Below are positions 11,365 through 21,796 of a stretch of DNA of 64,000 nucleotides, one piece after another. The stretch spans positions 18,155,419-18,219,418 of the forward strand of contig NC_087076.1 of NCBI RefSeq assembly GCF_026151205.1. The letters are read 5' to 3'. Source of the DNA: Bolinopsis microptera (Eukaryota > Ctenophora > Tentaculata > Lobata > Bolinopsidae). Position numbers and translations under genes: made by a program. Below the pieces are notes generated by a model. The model was given only the letters and a program-made list of their open reading frames with translations. It searched no databases and was not told the DNA's origin. Within the stretch, counting starts at the first letter, position 1; each line of letters begins with the position of its first letter.

Positions 11365-11869
11365 ATGCGAAGCAAGAATGCTAGTTTGCGCGGCGCGTCG
11401 AAGCGGCGAAGTCCTCCAAATAAATGCGCGCGGCAATAAGAAATGAAACAATTTGTGTACTGTAGGTGCTTATAAACATATTATGCTATGGCGCAAGTTA
11501 TATTTCCACCGAAAGCACATCCAATTTAATACAAATGAAAAATGTCTTTAACTTGCTTGATAAATGATAAAGGTAAATCACTATCAAAAAGCAAAATAAT
11601 GAATTTAATTTGATGAACTTTTCTGTCAAAAATATTTGTGATTCACAAATTTATATGTTTTGACACATGTCATTTTGTTGAACATATTTTTTTAATTTGT
11701 ATTTATTTTTTGCTATCCATTTAATCAAACGTTTTATTTCATGTTATAAATTTCACTTTTGCCAAAACCTTTCGAAAGTGTTCGCAGAAACCAGCATTTG
11801 ATAACATGACAAACTACGAATTTCGCCGAATCAACGTGATAAGGTTGTAAGTCAATGTTGCGTGAATTG

Positions 11870-12435
11870 GAGGCTACGTTTCACTTAGACACAATTCACT
11901 AAGAGATACAATAGCTGAACTCCTAACCACTGTTTGCAAAGACGTTGAAACAGAACCCCAGCTTCTCTCTATTCCTCACACTCTTGAACTATCTAATGGA
12001 ACAAATAGACAAGATGGTGCAAAACTGGACATCAGTGCGAGATCGTTTTGGTCGCCGCTGGTCAGGGCATTCACAGATGTAAGGGTACTTCACCCTCAAG
12101 CCCAGTCCAACAGTGACGAGAGCAGCATCTCACAGATGTACAAATCTCACGAGAAAAACAAAAAACGTGAGTACAATGAGAGAGTCCTCAATGTTGAAAA
12201 GGCTACATTCACGCCACTGGTGTTCAGTACTACATGAGGAATGGCAACTGAGGCTTCACAGTTCCTAAAACATCTCTCTGAAAGGATCGGCTCAAAGAAA
12301 GGCCAGCGGTATTGTGATGTGATGTCATTTGTCAGACGCAGACTGCGTTTTGATATACTCAGAACCTGTATAATCTCTATCAGGGGGTACAGAGGTCAGA
12401 GGTACCAGAACCCTTCCACCCATGGCAACAAGTGA
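11870..12435 (+). pseudogene. Transposon-associated ORF fragment with one in-frame stop
   Basis: One reading frame runs from HNSLRDTIAELL through KLDISARSFWSP, DVRVLHPQ, SHEKNKKREYNERV and FTPLVFSTT to a TGA at 12238-12240, then continues in the same frame with GMATEASQFLKHL to RRRLRFDILRTCIISIRG and a TAA at 12433-12435. I recognise this as the conserved C-terminal part of a recurrent unnamed family that is scattered in cnidarian and other invertebrate genomes, usually near retroelement sequence. The spaced acidic residues (LDIS...FTDVRV) recall restriction-like nuclease folds, but that is only a suggestion. The TGA replaces a Gly codon expected by the family pattern, so this copy is dead. 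The 5' part is missing. Confidence 0.6.
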
Positions 12436-13836
12436 TTTGGACCTTAACCTGATCAACACTCTTAAACCGTAAAAGGTCATGGAGTGCTTGTTGGATGGGG
12501 GTCTAAACTGCTTTTTGTTGTGATGTGATTTAGTGGATTTTATATATATATATATATATATTATTACAAAGGGTTTTATTTTTACCTCAGTTTTTAAATT
12601 TGTACCATTTTTACAGAATTTTTATATTGGGTCATTGCTATATTATACAGTGTATATTGTTTGAATATATAATGATAAATAATGTGGCGTGATGATGTAC
12701 ATTTATTTCGTGTTGAAGAACACTCAGGCATGAAAGTAACCTAGATCAACGTATTTTTAGACGCTGATCCCAAGTCATTCCCATGACACTTTTTCGTTCC
12801 AGAATCAAAGTCTCTATTTGTTTGACATACGTTGCATGCCACATTTCGCACGCAAGACACTTCACAGCAAGTGAAAGGTGCATCTTCAGGGCACTGAATT
12901 CATAGTGAACTCTTTTCTGTGTGAGGCCTGTGAGCCTTTCTAAAGCTAACTTTGACCTACCAGACAACAACCCTGTGGTCAATGAAACAATAAGTTTTCA
13001 ATGAAACAATAAGTTTTCAATAAAACAATAAGTTTTCATTGAAACAATTATTTTACATTCCTTTAATTATAAATAAAATAAGAGTTTTAGGTAAGTCACA
13101 GGGGGGGGGGATCCAAGGCCAAAATGTTTTTGTCCCCAGCTCAAAAAAAACTACGTACTACCAGACGCTCGCGCACCACCCTAGCCCCCCAGAGTACATA
13201 GTTTGTCGTAAAATTGAGGTTAACAATTGCCTATTTTATCAGTTAACCTCGCAAATAACCGGTTCTTAACAGTTTGTTGCTCTCATCTCAAGTTAAACTT
13301 ATCCATGGGTATCAATTGGCCGTCCAATGTCAACAAAACCATTATATACCCTTTATTTGTTGAAAAATTGAGGTTAACATTATATGTTCTCAAAAATCAG
13401 TCTTTTGGCTCTCCTAAAACCACCTTTAAAACCTATCTTCTAGACTCTAGAGCTTTCATCCATTTTATCTCAAATTTGAAACACATGTCACATTCAGGAA
13501 ATATGCAGTGATTTAAAAAATTTTTATGAGGTTAACTGTCGAAAATTTCGTGACACCTTGACAAACACTGTTGCCATGCCATTATCTGTAAAAGATAGAT
13601 TTCAGCCAAAACTTCATTTAAAGTTTTCATTTACAATAGAATTACAGGTAAACCTCAAAATTTGACGTGCGGTATCTACAGATATGAAACTTTTTTTCAG
13701 TTGAGGACAAAAGCATTTGAAAATTTAGATCGAGCTCTACAACATATCTCAAGATTTCAAAATTGACCTCGGACCCCGCCCCCCCCCCTGTGGCCTTAAA
13801 CAACGAACTAGTTACCAATAAATTTGGTTACAAAAA
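12436..13836. other. Intergenic, AT-rich
   Basis: No genes. It holds a TA microsatellite (12541-12561), a copy of a dispersed repeat (12723-12790, shared with 10,340-10,400), four copies of aacaataagttttca-type sequence (12986-13045), and G or C tracts (13102, 13778). Confidence 0.55.
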
Positions 13837-13889
13837 GGGGGGGGGGGGGGGGGGGGGGGGGGGTGTCACGTCCGTCTATGTCCGCTTGT

Positions 13890-13995
13890 CTCATAGAATC
13901 CAAAAAGGACAGGACATAGGCTGACATAGACGGACATAGGCGGACATAGGCGGACATAGACGGACATAGGCGGACATAGGCGGACATTAATGGAC
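13890..13995. repeat. cggacatagg minisatellite (left block)
   Basis: About ten tandem 10-bp units (cggacatagg, cggacataga) lead into the CTCCTC satellite. The tgtccg core recurs at the right edge of the same block and, independently, in the transposon at 47.6-48.5 kb. Confidence 0.85.
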
Positions 13996-14144
13996 ACCTA
14001 AATTGCTAAATAAAATGTTCAATTTTTGCTGTTATAGGGGGATCATGTTTTTTGTCCGTTCGGTACCCTATATTTTCAAAACGGACAAAAAATAGAGCGG
14101 ATAAAAACGGACAAAAACGGACAAAAATGGAAATAACATTTAGA

Positions 14145-17100
14145 TGCTTCCTCCTCCTACTCTTCCTCCTCCTCCCCCTGGGTCTTCCTGATCTTCCTCA
14201 GTCCTCTTCCTCCTCCCCTCCTCAGTCCTCCTCCTACTCCTCCTCCTCGTCCTCAGTCCTCCTCATCAGTCCTCAACAGTCCTCCTCCCCAGTCCTCCTC
14301 CTCCTCCTGAGTCCTCCTCCTGGGTCCTCCTCCTGGGTCCTCCTCCTCCTCTTCATCCTCCTCCTCTTCCTCCTCAGTCCTCAGTCCTCCTCAGTCCTCC
14401 TCCTCATCCTTCTCCTCAGTCCTCCATCCTCCTCCTCAGTCCTCCCCCAGTCCCCCTCCTCCTATTCAGTCCTCCTCCTCCTCCTTCTCAGTCCTCCTCA
14501 GTCCTCCTCCTCCTCCTTCTCAGTCCTCCTCAGTCCTCCTCCTCCTCCTCCTCCTCTTCCCTCTCAGTCATCCTCCTCAGCCATCCTCCTCAGTCCTCCT
14601 CCTCCTGGGTCCTCCTCCTCCTCTTCATCCTCCTCCTCTTCCTCCTCGGTCCTCAGTCCTCCTCCCCCTGGGTCCTCCTCCTCATCCTTCTCATCAGTCC
14701 TCCTCCTCCCCAGTCCTCTCCCAGTCCCCCTCCTCCTCCTCCTCCTATTCAGTCCTCCTCCTCCTCCTCCTCAGTTCTCCTTAGTCCTCCTTCTCATTTC
14801 TCCTAAGTCCTCCTCCTGAGTTCTCCTCCTGAGTCCTCCTCCTCTTCCTTCTGAGTCCTCCGCCTGAGTCCTCCTCCTCCTCCCTCTCAGTCATCCTCCT
14901 CAGTCATCCTCCTCAGCCATCCTCCTCAGCCATCCTTCTCAGTACTCCTCCGTCCTCCTCCTTCTCAGTCATCGTCAGTCCTCCTCCTCAGTCCTCCTCA
15001 GTCCTCCTCCTGATCCTCCTGGGTCCTCCTCCTCCTCCTGGGTCCTCCAGCCTCCTGGGTCTTCCTGATCCTCCCCAGTCCTCTTCCTCCTCCCCTCCTC
15101 AGTCCTCCTCCTACTCTTCCTCCTCGTCCTCAGTCCTCCTCATCAGTCCTCAACAGTTCTCCTCCTCCCCAGTCCTCCTCCTCCTCCTGGGGCCTTTTCC
15201 TGGGTCCTCCTCCTGGGGCTTTTTCCTGGGTCCTCCTCCTGGGTCATCCTTCTCCTGCTCAGTCCTTCTCCTCCTCCTCCTCAGTCCTCTTCTTCCTCTT
15301 CCTCCTCCTCCTTCCTCTCAGCCATCCTCCTCAGCCATCCTCTTCAGCCATCCTCCTCAGCCATCCTCCTCAGTCCTCCTCCTTCTCAGTCCTCGTCAGT
15401 CCTCCTTCTGAGTCCTCCTCCTCCTCAGTCATCCTCCTGAGTTCTCCTCCTCCTCCTCCTCCTCCTCCTAGGTCCTCCTTCTGGGTCCTCCTCCTCCTCC
15501 TCCTCCTGGGTCTTCCTGATCCTTCTCCTCCCTCTCAGTCATCCTCCTCAGCCATCCTCCTCAGCCATCCTTCTCAGCCATCCTCCTCAGTCCTCCTCAG
15601 TCCTCCTCCTGGGTCCTCCTCCTCCTCCTCCTCCTGGGTCCTCCAGCCTCCTGGGTCTTCCTGATCCTCCCCAGTCCTCTTCCTCCTCCCCTCCTCAGTC
15701 CTCCTCCTACTCTTCCTCCTCGTCCTCAGTCCTCCTCATCAGTCCTCAACAGTTCTCCTCCTCCCCAGTCCTCCTCCTCCTCCTGGGGCCTCCTCCTGGG
15801 TCCTCCTCCTCCTGGGTCCTCCTCCTCCTGGGTCCTCCTCCTCCTGGGTCCTCCTTCTCCTGCTCAGTCCTTCTCCTCCTCCACCTCAGTCCTCTTCTTC
15901 CTCTTCCTCCTCCTCCTCCCTCTCAGCCATCCTCCTCAGCCATCCTCTTCAGCCATCCTCCTCAGCCATCCTCCTCAGTCCTCCTCCTTCTCAGTCCTCG
16001 TCAGTCCTCCTCCTGAGTCCTTTTCCTCCTCAGTCATCCTCCTGAGTTCTCCTCCTCCTCCTCCTCCTCCTCCTCCTAGGTCCTCCTTCTGGGTCCTCCT
16101 CCTCCTCCTCCTCCTGGGTTTTCCTGATCCTTCTCCTCCCTCTCAGTCATCCTCCTCAGTCATCCTCCTCAGCCATCCTTCTCAGCCATCCTCCTCAGTC
16201 CTCCTCAGTCCTCCTCCTCCTCCTGGGTCCTCCTCCTCCTCCTCCTCCTGGGTCCTCCAGCCTCCTGGGTCTTCCTGATCCTCCCCAGTCCTCTTCCTCC
16301 TCCCCTCCTCAGTCCTCCTCCTACTCTTCCTCCTCGTCCTCAGTCCTCCTCATCAGTCCTCAACAGTTCTCCTCCTCCCCAGTCCTCCTCCTCCTCCTGG
16401 GGCCTTTTCCTGGGTCCTCCTCCTGGGTCCTCCTCCTCCTGGGTCCTCCTTCTCCTGCTCAGTCCTTCTCCTCCTCCTCGTCAGTCCTCTTCTTCCTCTT
16501 CCTCCTCCTCCTCCTCTCTCTCAGCCATCCTCCTCAGCCATCCTCTTCAGCCATCCTCCTCAGCCATCCTCCTCAGTCCTCCTCCTTCTCAGTCCTCCTC
16601 AGTCCTCCTCCTGAGTCATCCTCCTCCTGAGTCATCCTCCTCAGTTCTCCTCCTCCTCCTCCTCCTAGGTCCTCCTTCTGGGTCCTCCTCCTCCTCCTCC
16701 TCCTGGGTCTTCCTGATCCTTCTCCTCCCTCTCAGTCATCCTCCTCAGTCATCCTCCTCAGCCATCCTCCTCAGCCATCCTTCTCAGCCATCCTCCTCAG
16801 TCCTCCTCAGTCCTCCTCCTCCTCGTGGGTCCTCCTCCTCCTCCTCCTGGGTCCTCCAGCCTCCTTGGTCTTCCTGATCCTCCCCAGTCCTCTTCCTCTT
16901 CCCCTCCTCAGTCCTCCTCCTACTCTTCCTCCTCGTCCTCAGTCCTCCTCATCAGTCCTCAACAGTTCTCCTCCTCCTGGGTCCTCCTCCTCCTCCTGGG
17001 GCCTTTTCCTGGGTCCTCCTCCTGGGTGCTCCTCCTCCTGGGTCCTCCTTCTCCTCCTCAGTCCTTCTCCTCCTCCTCAGTCCTCTTCTTCCTCTTCCTC

Positions 17101-17425
17101 CTCCTCCTCCCTCTCAGCAATCCTCCTCTGCCATCCTCCTCAGCCATCCTCCTCAGTCCTCCTCCTTCTCAGTCCTCCTCAGTCCTCCTCCTGAGTCATC
17201 CTCCTCCTGAGTCATCCTCCTCAGTTCTCCTCCTCCTCCTCCTCCTAGGTCCTCCTTCTGGGTCCTCCTCCTCCTCCTCCTCCTGGGTCTTCCTGATCCT
17301 TCTCCTCCCTCTCAGTCATCCTCCTCAGTCATCCTCCTCAGTCATCCTCCTCAGCCATCCTACTCAGCCATCCTTCTCAGCCATCCTCCTCAGTACTCTT
17401 CAGTACTCTTCAGTACTCTTCAGTC
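14145..17425. repeat. CTCCTC/tcctcagt satellite with ~600-bp higher-order period
   Basis: Pyrimidine-strand satellite built from cctcctcagt, cctcctgggt and ctcagccatc blocks. A recognisable landmark (gggtcttcctgatcctcccc) returns at about 15,056, 15,656, 16,268 and 16,866, a higher-order period near 600 bp, with an earlier diverged copy near 14,180. The long Ser/Leu/Pro-rich reading frames across it are by-products of composition, not genes. The strand asymmetry (almost no G or A runs) makes triplex or H-DNA formation plausible. Confidence 0.9.
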
Positions 17426-17429
17426 CTCA

Positions 17430-17595
17430 AAATGTTTGTCTGCTAATGTCCACCAATGTCCGCTAATGTCCATCCAAGTCCGCCAATGTCCGTCCGGGTC
17501 CGCCAATGTCCGTCCGAGTCCGCCAATGTCCGTCCGAGTCCGCCAATGTCCGTCCGAGTCCGCCAATGTCCGTCCGTGTCCGCCAATGTCCCAAA
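17430..17595. repeat. 19-20 bp gtccgccaatgtcc minisatellite (right block)
   Basis: About eight units of gtccgccaatgtccgtccga with small variants, between the CTCCTC satellite and the right terminus of the block. Confidence 0.85.
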
Positions 17596-17673
17596 AAACA
17601 CGTCCGTTGTCTCATAGAATCCAAAAAGGACAGGACATAGGCGGACATAGACGGACATGACACCCCCCCCCCC

Positions 17674-18155
17674 AAAATGTTGGTTACCATAATTTCAGTC
17701 ACAAATTTTTTGCAAATTTTGAGTCTACAATAATTTTGAGTCACATTTTTCGACTTTTCGAGACCATCATATTCCATTCCATTTATTTAATTTTTCCAAT
17801 AATTCCATTATTTAGCTATTTTTTTGATTTCTCACATAAAGTCATTCTTTTTAATTTGAGGCCTGTTGATTAAATGATTTGTTACTGCCTGATGGGAAAA
17901 GGAAGTAAGAGAATGTGAAAGCATTAAAAGCAGTGGATCACACATGTAATAGCCAAAGTGGTTCAGCAGTTGGAACAGTGATGGCATCAATGGTGATCCG
18001 TGATTATATTAATTATTAACCATGTAAGCTCAATAATATTCATGTCATATATGCTCAACTGAAATTTTGGTCTGCTTTCAAATTAGTAGCCGAAAAATTT
18101 AGTCTCAATAAATTTGGTTTACAACAATTTGACTAAATTTATGGTAGACTAAATT
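17674..18155. other. AT-rich spacer
   Basis: No gene seen. Short repeated phrases of the type tttgagtcaca and aaatttagtct occur (17,715-17,745 and 18,095-18,155). It ends at the left 91-bp direct repeat of the composite retrotransposon. Confidence 0.5.
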
Positions 18156-18246
18156 TGTCGTTCTTAAGCTAACTAGAAGTAAACTTGAGGAAATATTCTT
18201 TGGTGATTGTATATAGTTATTTAATAAACTTTTATTTGGTTGTTAG
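18156..18246 (+). repeat. Left copy of 91-bp direct repeat (target duplication)
   Basis: Identical over 91 bases to 28469-28559. The two copies bracket the whole nested retrotransposon, so they are best read as an unusually long target-site duplication made by the outer LINE. Confidence 0.9.
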
Positions 18247-18355
18247 AGATATCCGGGCTCTCCTTGACAAGAGAATTTCAGTCGAACCACCTGCTAGCAA
18301 AAGAGACAAGGTGAAGTGGCCGGCGTCCAATGATGGTCGATGGAGTAAGTTTGAT

Positions 18356-18358
<3 letters not shown>

Positions 18359-18390
<32 letters not shown>

Positions 18391-19243
18391 GAGGCTGGGC
18401 CTGGTTGGCCCACGAGAGGATAGCATATGAATGCTTTGCCTACCTCTGGGGTATGGCAGTCCTGTGGGAGGATGCCAGTGGAATCAAGATGTGTAATCAA
18501 GGATGATGGTAAGTGTTGTGGGGTGTGTCATGGATAAACGCTTAAGTGGTGGTTGGGTGTGGAAGAGAGAGGCGAAATAAGACGGCGTTAAAGTAGTCGC
18601 TATGTTACACCTGTCTGGTCCAACTCCTCTGGCACCACTAAGCGTTTAGTGTGGTTTGTAAAGTTGACAATGGTGGAGATGTGTTGGTTGTCGAATATGT
18701 CATTGACAGAGAGGTAGTAGTCCCGAAAATATTGACCTCTTATTTGGGCAATAGCCGGGCACTGTCCGAGAAAGTGTGAGACAGTCTCCTCTTCGTCGCC
18801 GCATTTAGGACAAGCACTTGTGTCTGATTTGCGAATGGTGTGTAGGTGTTTGTTGAGGCCACAATGTCCCGTGATGAGGTGCACTGCAGTTCTATAATTT
18901 TGTCTGTTGTTACTGAGTGTAGTGTTGAGATTTTTGATGATGTTGGTGTTTTTATGTCCAAGTGTCAGTTTAGTGTGTCTGGGACCATCAGTAATCCATG
19001 ATTCTTGATTAAGTTTTGTGACTTTGTCGTTGATCAGGCGTTTGATGTAAGATTGTGGAATTGGGCAATTCAAAGTGGATTCACTGGTTGTACCATTTTT
19101 GGCCAGCTCGTCTGCTTTTTCATTACCCCACAATCCAATGTGTGCAGCTATCCATCTGATCTCTAAGGTGTTAGTGGATCCGAGTGTATTGAGGGTGTCG
19201 TAACAGTCTCTAGTAGTCCTACTCCTCGTTGAAGGTGAAGGTG
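18359..19243 (-). mobile_element. 5'-truncated LINE B copy inserted in element A
   Basis: Minus-strand 3' end of the same LINE as at 21.8-27.3 kb. It begins with a T run of 29 (poly(A) of the element) and carries the end of the RNase H domain and the zinc knuckle CPKCGDEEETVSHFLGQC (frame 19133-18600). It is flanked by a 12-bp target duplication, aagtttgatgag (18347-18358 and 19244-19255). Only about three differences from the matching part of the full copy were noticed, so the insertion is recent. Confidence 0.92.
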
Positions 19244-21796
19244 AAGTTTGATGAGTGTGTGGTAGAGAAGTTTGCAGTGGTTCTCAAGCGGAAACCATTT
19301 CAAGAGAAGATGGTGAGTCATTGTGATGTAGTGTACGACGAGGGTGCCAAGTTGTTTGGTATTGTTGAAGTAGGTGCTGGTAGTGGAAAGAAGTCCATGA
19401 GCTTTAAGAACAGGCGAAAGGAGGAGATTGACAGCCTGATTGAAAAGAGGAAGCAGTTGAGGAGGAAGAAAAGGAAGGCAAGGAGTGAGATAGAGAAGGA
19501 TGGTTATGAGGCATTATTGAGAGTGTTGGCTGGTCGTTTGATGAAGTTGAGGAGGGCTGAGAAAAGGAGACAGAAGCAGAGAGAGATAAGGAGAGTTAGA
19601 GGGGATTTTGGACGCAACCCTTTCAAGACAGTCAAGGAAGTGCTAAATCCAAGTCCAGTGGGGGAGCTTAAGTGTTCAAAGGAGGAGCTAGATGATCACT
19701 TGGCCAGAACGTATGGAGATCCAGCCCGGCAGCAGTCCCTTGGTATACTTGAGGGTCTGCCTGAGTGTGCTCCTGAACCCTCTGTTGCCTTTGACCTCAC
19801 AACGGTATCCAAGAAGGAGTTTGAGGAGGTTGTAAAGAAGGCAAGGAGCAAGAGTGCCCCGGGTAACAACGGGATCCCGTACACAGTGTACAAGAGATGT
19901 CCTGGTATTGCCAAGAATCTCTGGGACCTGTTAAGAACTGGATATAAGTTAGAAGAATATCCTGACAATTGTAGGTATTTCGAGGGTGTCTACATCCCAA
20001 AGGCGGATGGCGACTTTTCACCAAGTTCAGGACGGCCTATTTCCCTGGGTAACATTCAAGGGAAGATCTATTTGGCGATCCTGGCGAAGAGGTTGACCAG
20101 CTTTGTTGTCTCGAATGGATATGTAGACCTCTCTATACAGAAGGGTGGTGTGCCAGGCGTCCGTGGGTGCACGGAGCATTTTGGTGCCATGTGGGAGGTA
20201 CTGAAGGAGGCAAAGGTCAAGAAGAAGGATCTGAGTGTAGTATGGCTTGACCTGGCTAACGCTTACGGAGCGGTACCCCATGTTCTGATTGCCAGGGCCC
20301 TCCGTTTCTACAATGTCCCTGAGAAGGTTATCAACATTATCCTACGGTACTTCTCCGGGGTATTCGGAAGGTTCTCCTCAAGAACGGTGACATCAGACTG
20401 GCAGCAGTTTGAGATAGGAATCTTCATGGGGTGTGTGATATCAGTCATCTTGTTTGTCTTGTGCATGAACCTTGGGCATGAACACCTAAAGTCTAAGGTT
20501 CCGAGAAGCATTGAGTACATCAAGGATGACACACCAATACCAACTCTGAAGCTGTTTATGGACGATAGCTGTCTGACCACCGCACGTGCAGAAGATATGC
20601 AAACGTTACTCAATGTGTTTCAGAAGTACGTGGACTGGTCCAGATTTAAGTTAAAGTCCTCCAAGTCCAGAGCACTGGTGTTGAAGAAGGGAGTGGCTGT
20701 GAGGTGGGTTGAGGAGGTAGTGGTAGGAGAGGAGGAGGTGGAGAGAGAAGAGGTGTGTTTGCAGTTGGGTGGTGAGGTGATTCCGAATGTGTCAGAGAAG
20801 CCGATAAAATTCCTTGGGAGATGGATAAGAGTGGAAGGAAATGACAAATCAGTCATCGACTCAACCAAGGTCGACCTTAACACTTTTCTTCGGAGACTCG
20901 ATGAAAGTTCCCTTACTGGACTCCAGAAGTGCTGGGGATATCAGTACATGGTCCTTCCAAAACTGAAGTGGCCTCTTGCCATCTATGATATTCCGATCAC
21001 AACAGTTACCAGATGGGAACAGAATACCAATAGTTTCCTCAGAAAGTGGTTAGGGGTGGGACACACTCTGAGTGGTCTTTGTCTGTTCAGTCAATCATCC
21101 AGTGTGGCCTTACCGGTGAGCAGCCTGACAGATACATGGAAGATAGAGAAGTGTCGACTGTTGCAATCTTATCAGACATCTAAGGATGACCTGATTAAAG
21201 CAGTCCAGCCCCAAGTTCGTTCTGGTAGAGTTTGGAGGCCTGAGACAGAACTGGAAGAGGCCAGAAGAGATTTGGTCTGTGAATCGGTGCGAGGGATGGT
21301 GCAACCTCAAAAAAGAGTTGGCATCGGTTTTGGTGACTGGAAAAAACCTTGGGAGAGGATGGATGAGCGGGAAAGAGAGAGGGAGGTTATGCTGAGAGTG
21401 AAGGAGAACATTGAAAGAGAGAGGGAGGTGCAAGTAGGTTCTCTGGAGATGCAGAGCAGGTGGGGTGAGTGGAGAGAGATCGTAATGAAGACGGATTTGA
21501 GCTGGCATACACTTTTTAAGTATGGTGACTCACTTATTAGGTTCATGCTAAGTGCTGTGTACGGCACCCTCTTAACCCCCTCTATGGTTTCCAAGTGGAG
21601 TGAAGATGAGGATGGGAAGTGCAAGTTATGTGAGGAGAGGATGGGCACCATTCAGCACATTTTGGCTGGGTGTAAGGTGGCCCTTAGTCAAGGAAGGTAT
21701 AGATGGCGGCACGACAAGGTTCTGAAGCAGATATCTGAACAGGTTGTCTTCCATTGTGATCGCCGAGTGAACACATATAAGAACAAGGCCGGCGAT
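19244..21796 (+). CDS. Reverse transcriptase domain of R2-like element A (middle segment)
   Basis: Retrotransposon polymerase, about 850 residues in this piece, in frame with the flanking element A segments. In order: a Lys/Arg-rich region of about 120 residues; RT motifs SAPGNNGIPYTVYK, GRPISLGNIQGKIY, VVWLDLANAYGAVPH (first catalytic Asp) and LFMDDSCLTT (catalytic MDD in place of the usual F/YADD); then a thumb-like region and the knuckle CKLCEERMGTIQHILAGC near the end, followed by YRWRHDKVL, typical of R2-type proteins. The frame is cut by the LINE B insertion at NKAGD (21796) and resumes at 27356. The few extra residues after 21796 belong to LINE B and are not native. Confidence 0.85.

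Larger units (their letters stand above)
10244..11866. repeat. Mixed dispersed repeats
   Basis: No genes. Contents: a poly(C) tract (10397-10420), a degenerate telomere-like patch (10500-10605), two copies of caagtagaaactctactata (10870-10910), two sites of the palindrome attgacgatgtcaat (10952 and 11302), and gatctcgcc-type motifs that recur at 10,275, 10,685 and 11,003. The piece around 10,346-10,398 is a diverged copy of 12,729-12,780. Below 11,470 the DNA is plain AT-rich. Confidence 0.6.
13837..17673. mobile_element. 3.8-kb foldback-like block enclosing a giant satellite
   Basis: The left end is a run of 27 G followed by tgtcacgtccgtctatgtcc (13864 on). The right end (17641-17673) is its reverse complement with one mismatch (gcggacatagacggacatga then caccccc), so the block has inverted termini of at least 22 bp plus the G/C run. 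Just inside, both ends also hold the same direct stretch (gtctcatagaatccaaaaag, at 13890 and near 17609). The interior consists of a gacata/gcggacata minisatellite, a CTCCTC satellite and a second minisatellite. No transposase is present. Either a non-autonomous foldback element swollen by satellite growth, or satellite DNA with symmetric edges. Confidence 0.6.

Noticed and set aside
14052-17466. Long Ser/Leu/Pro-rich reading frames (up to 255 codons)
   Set aside because: They follow the CTCCTC satellite in several overlapping frames with no gene-like features.
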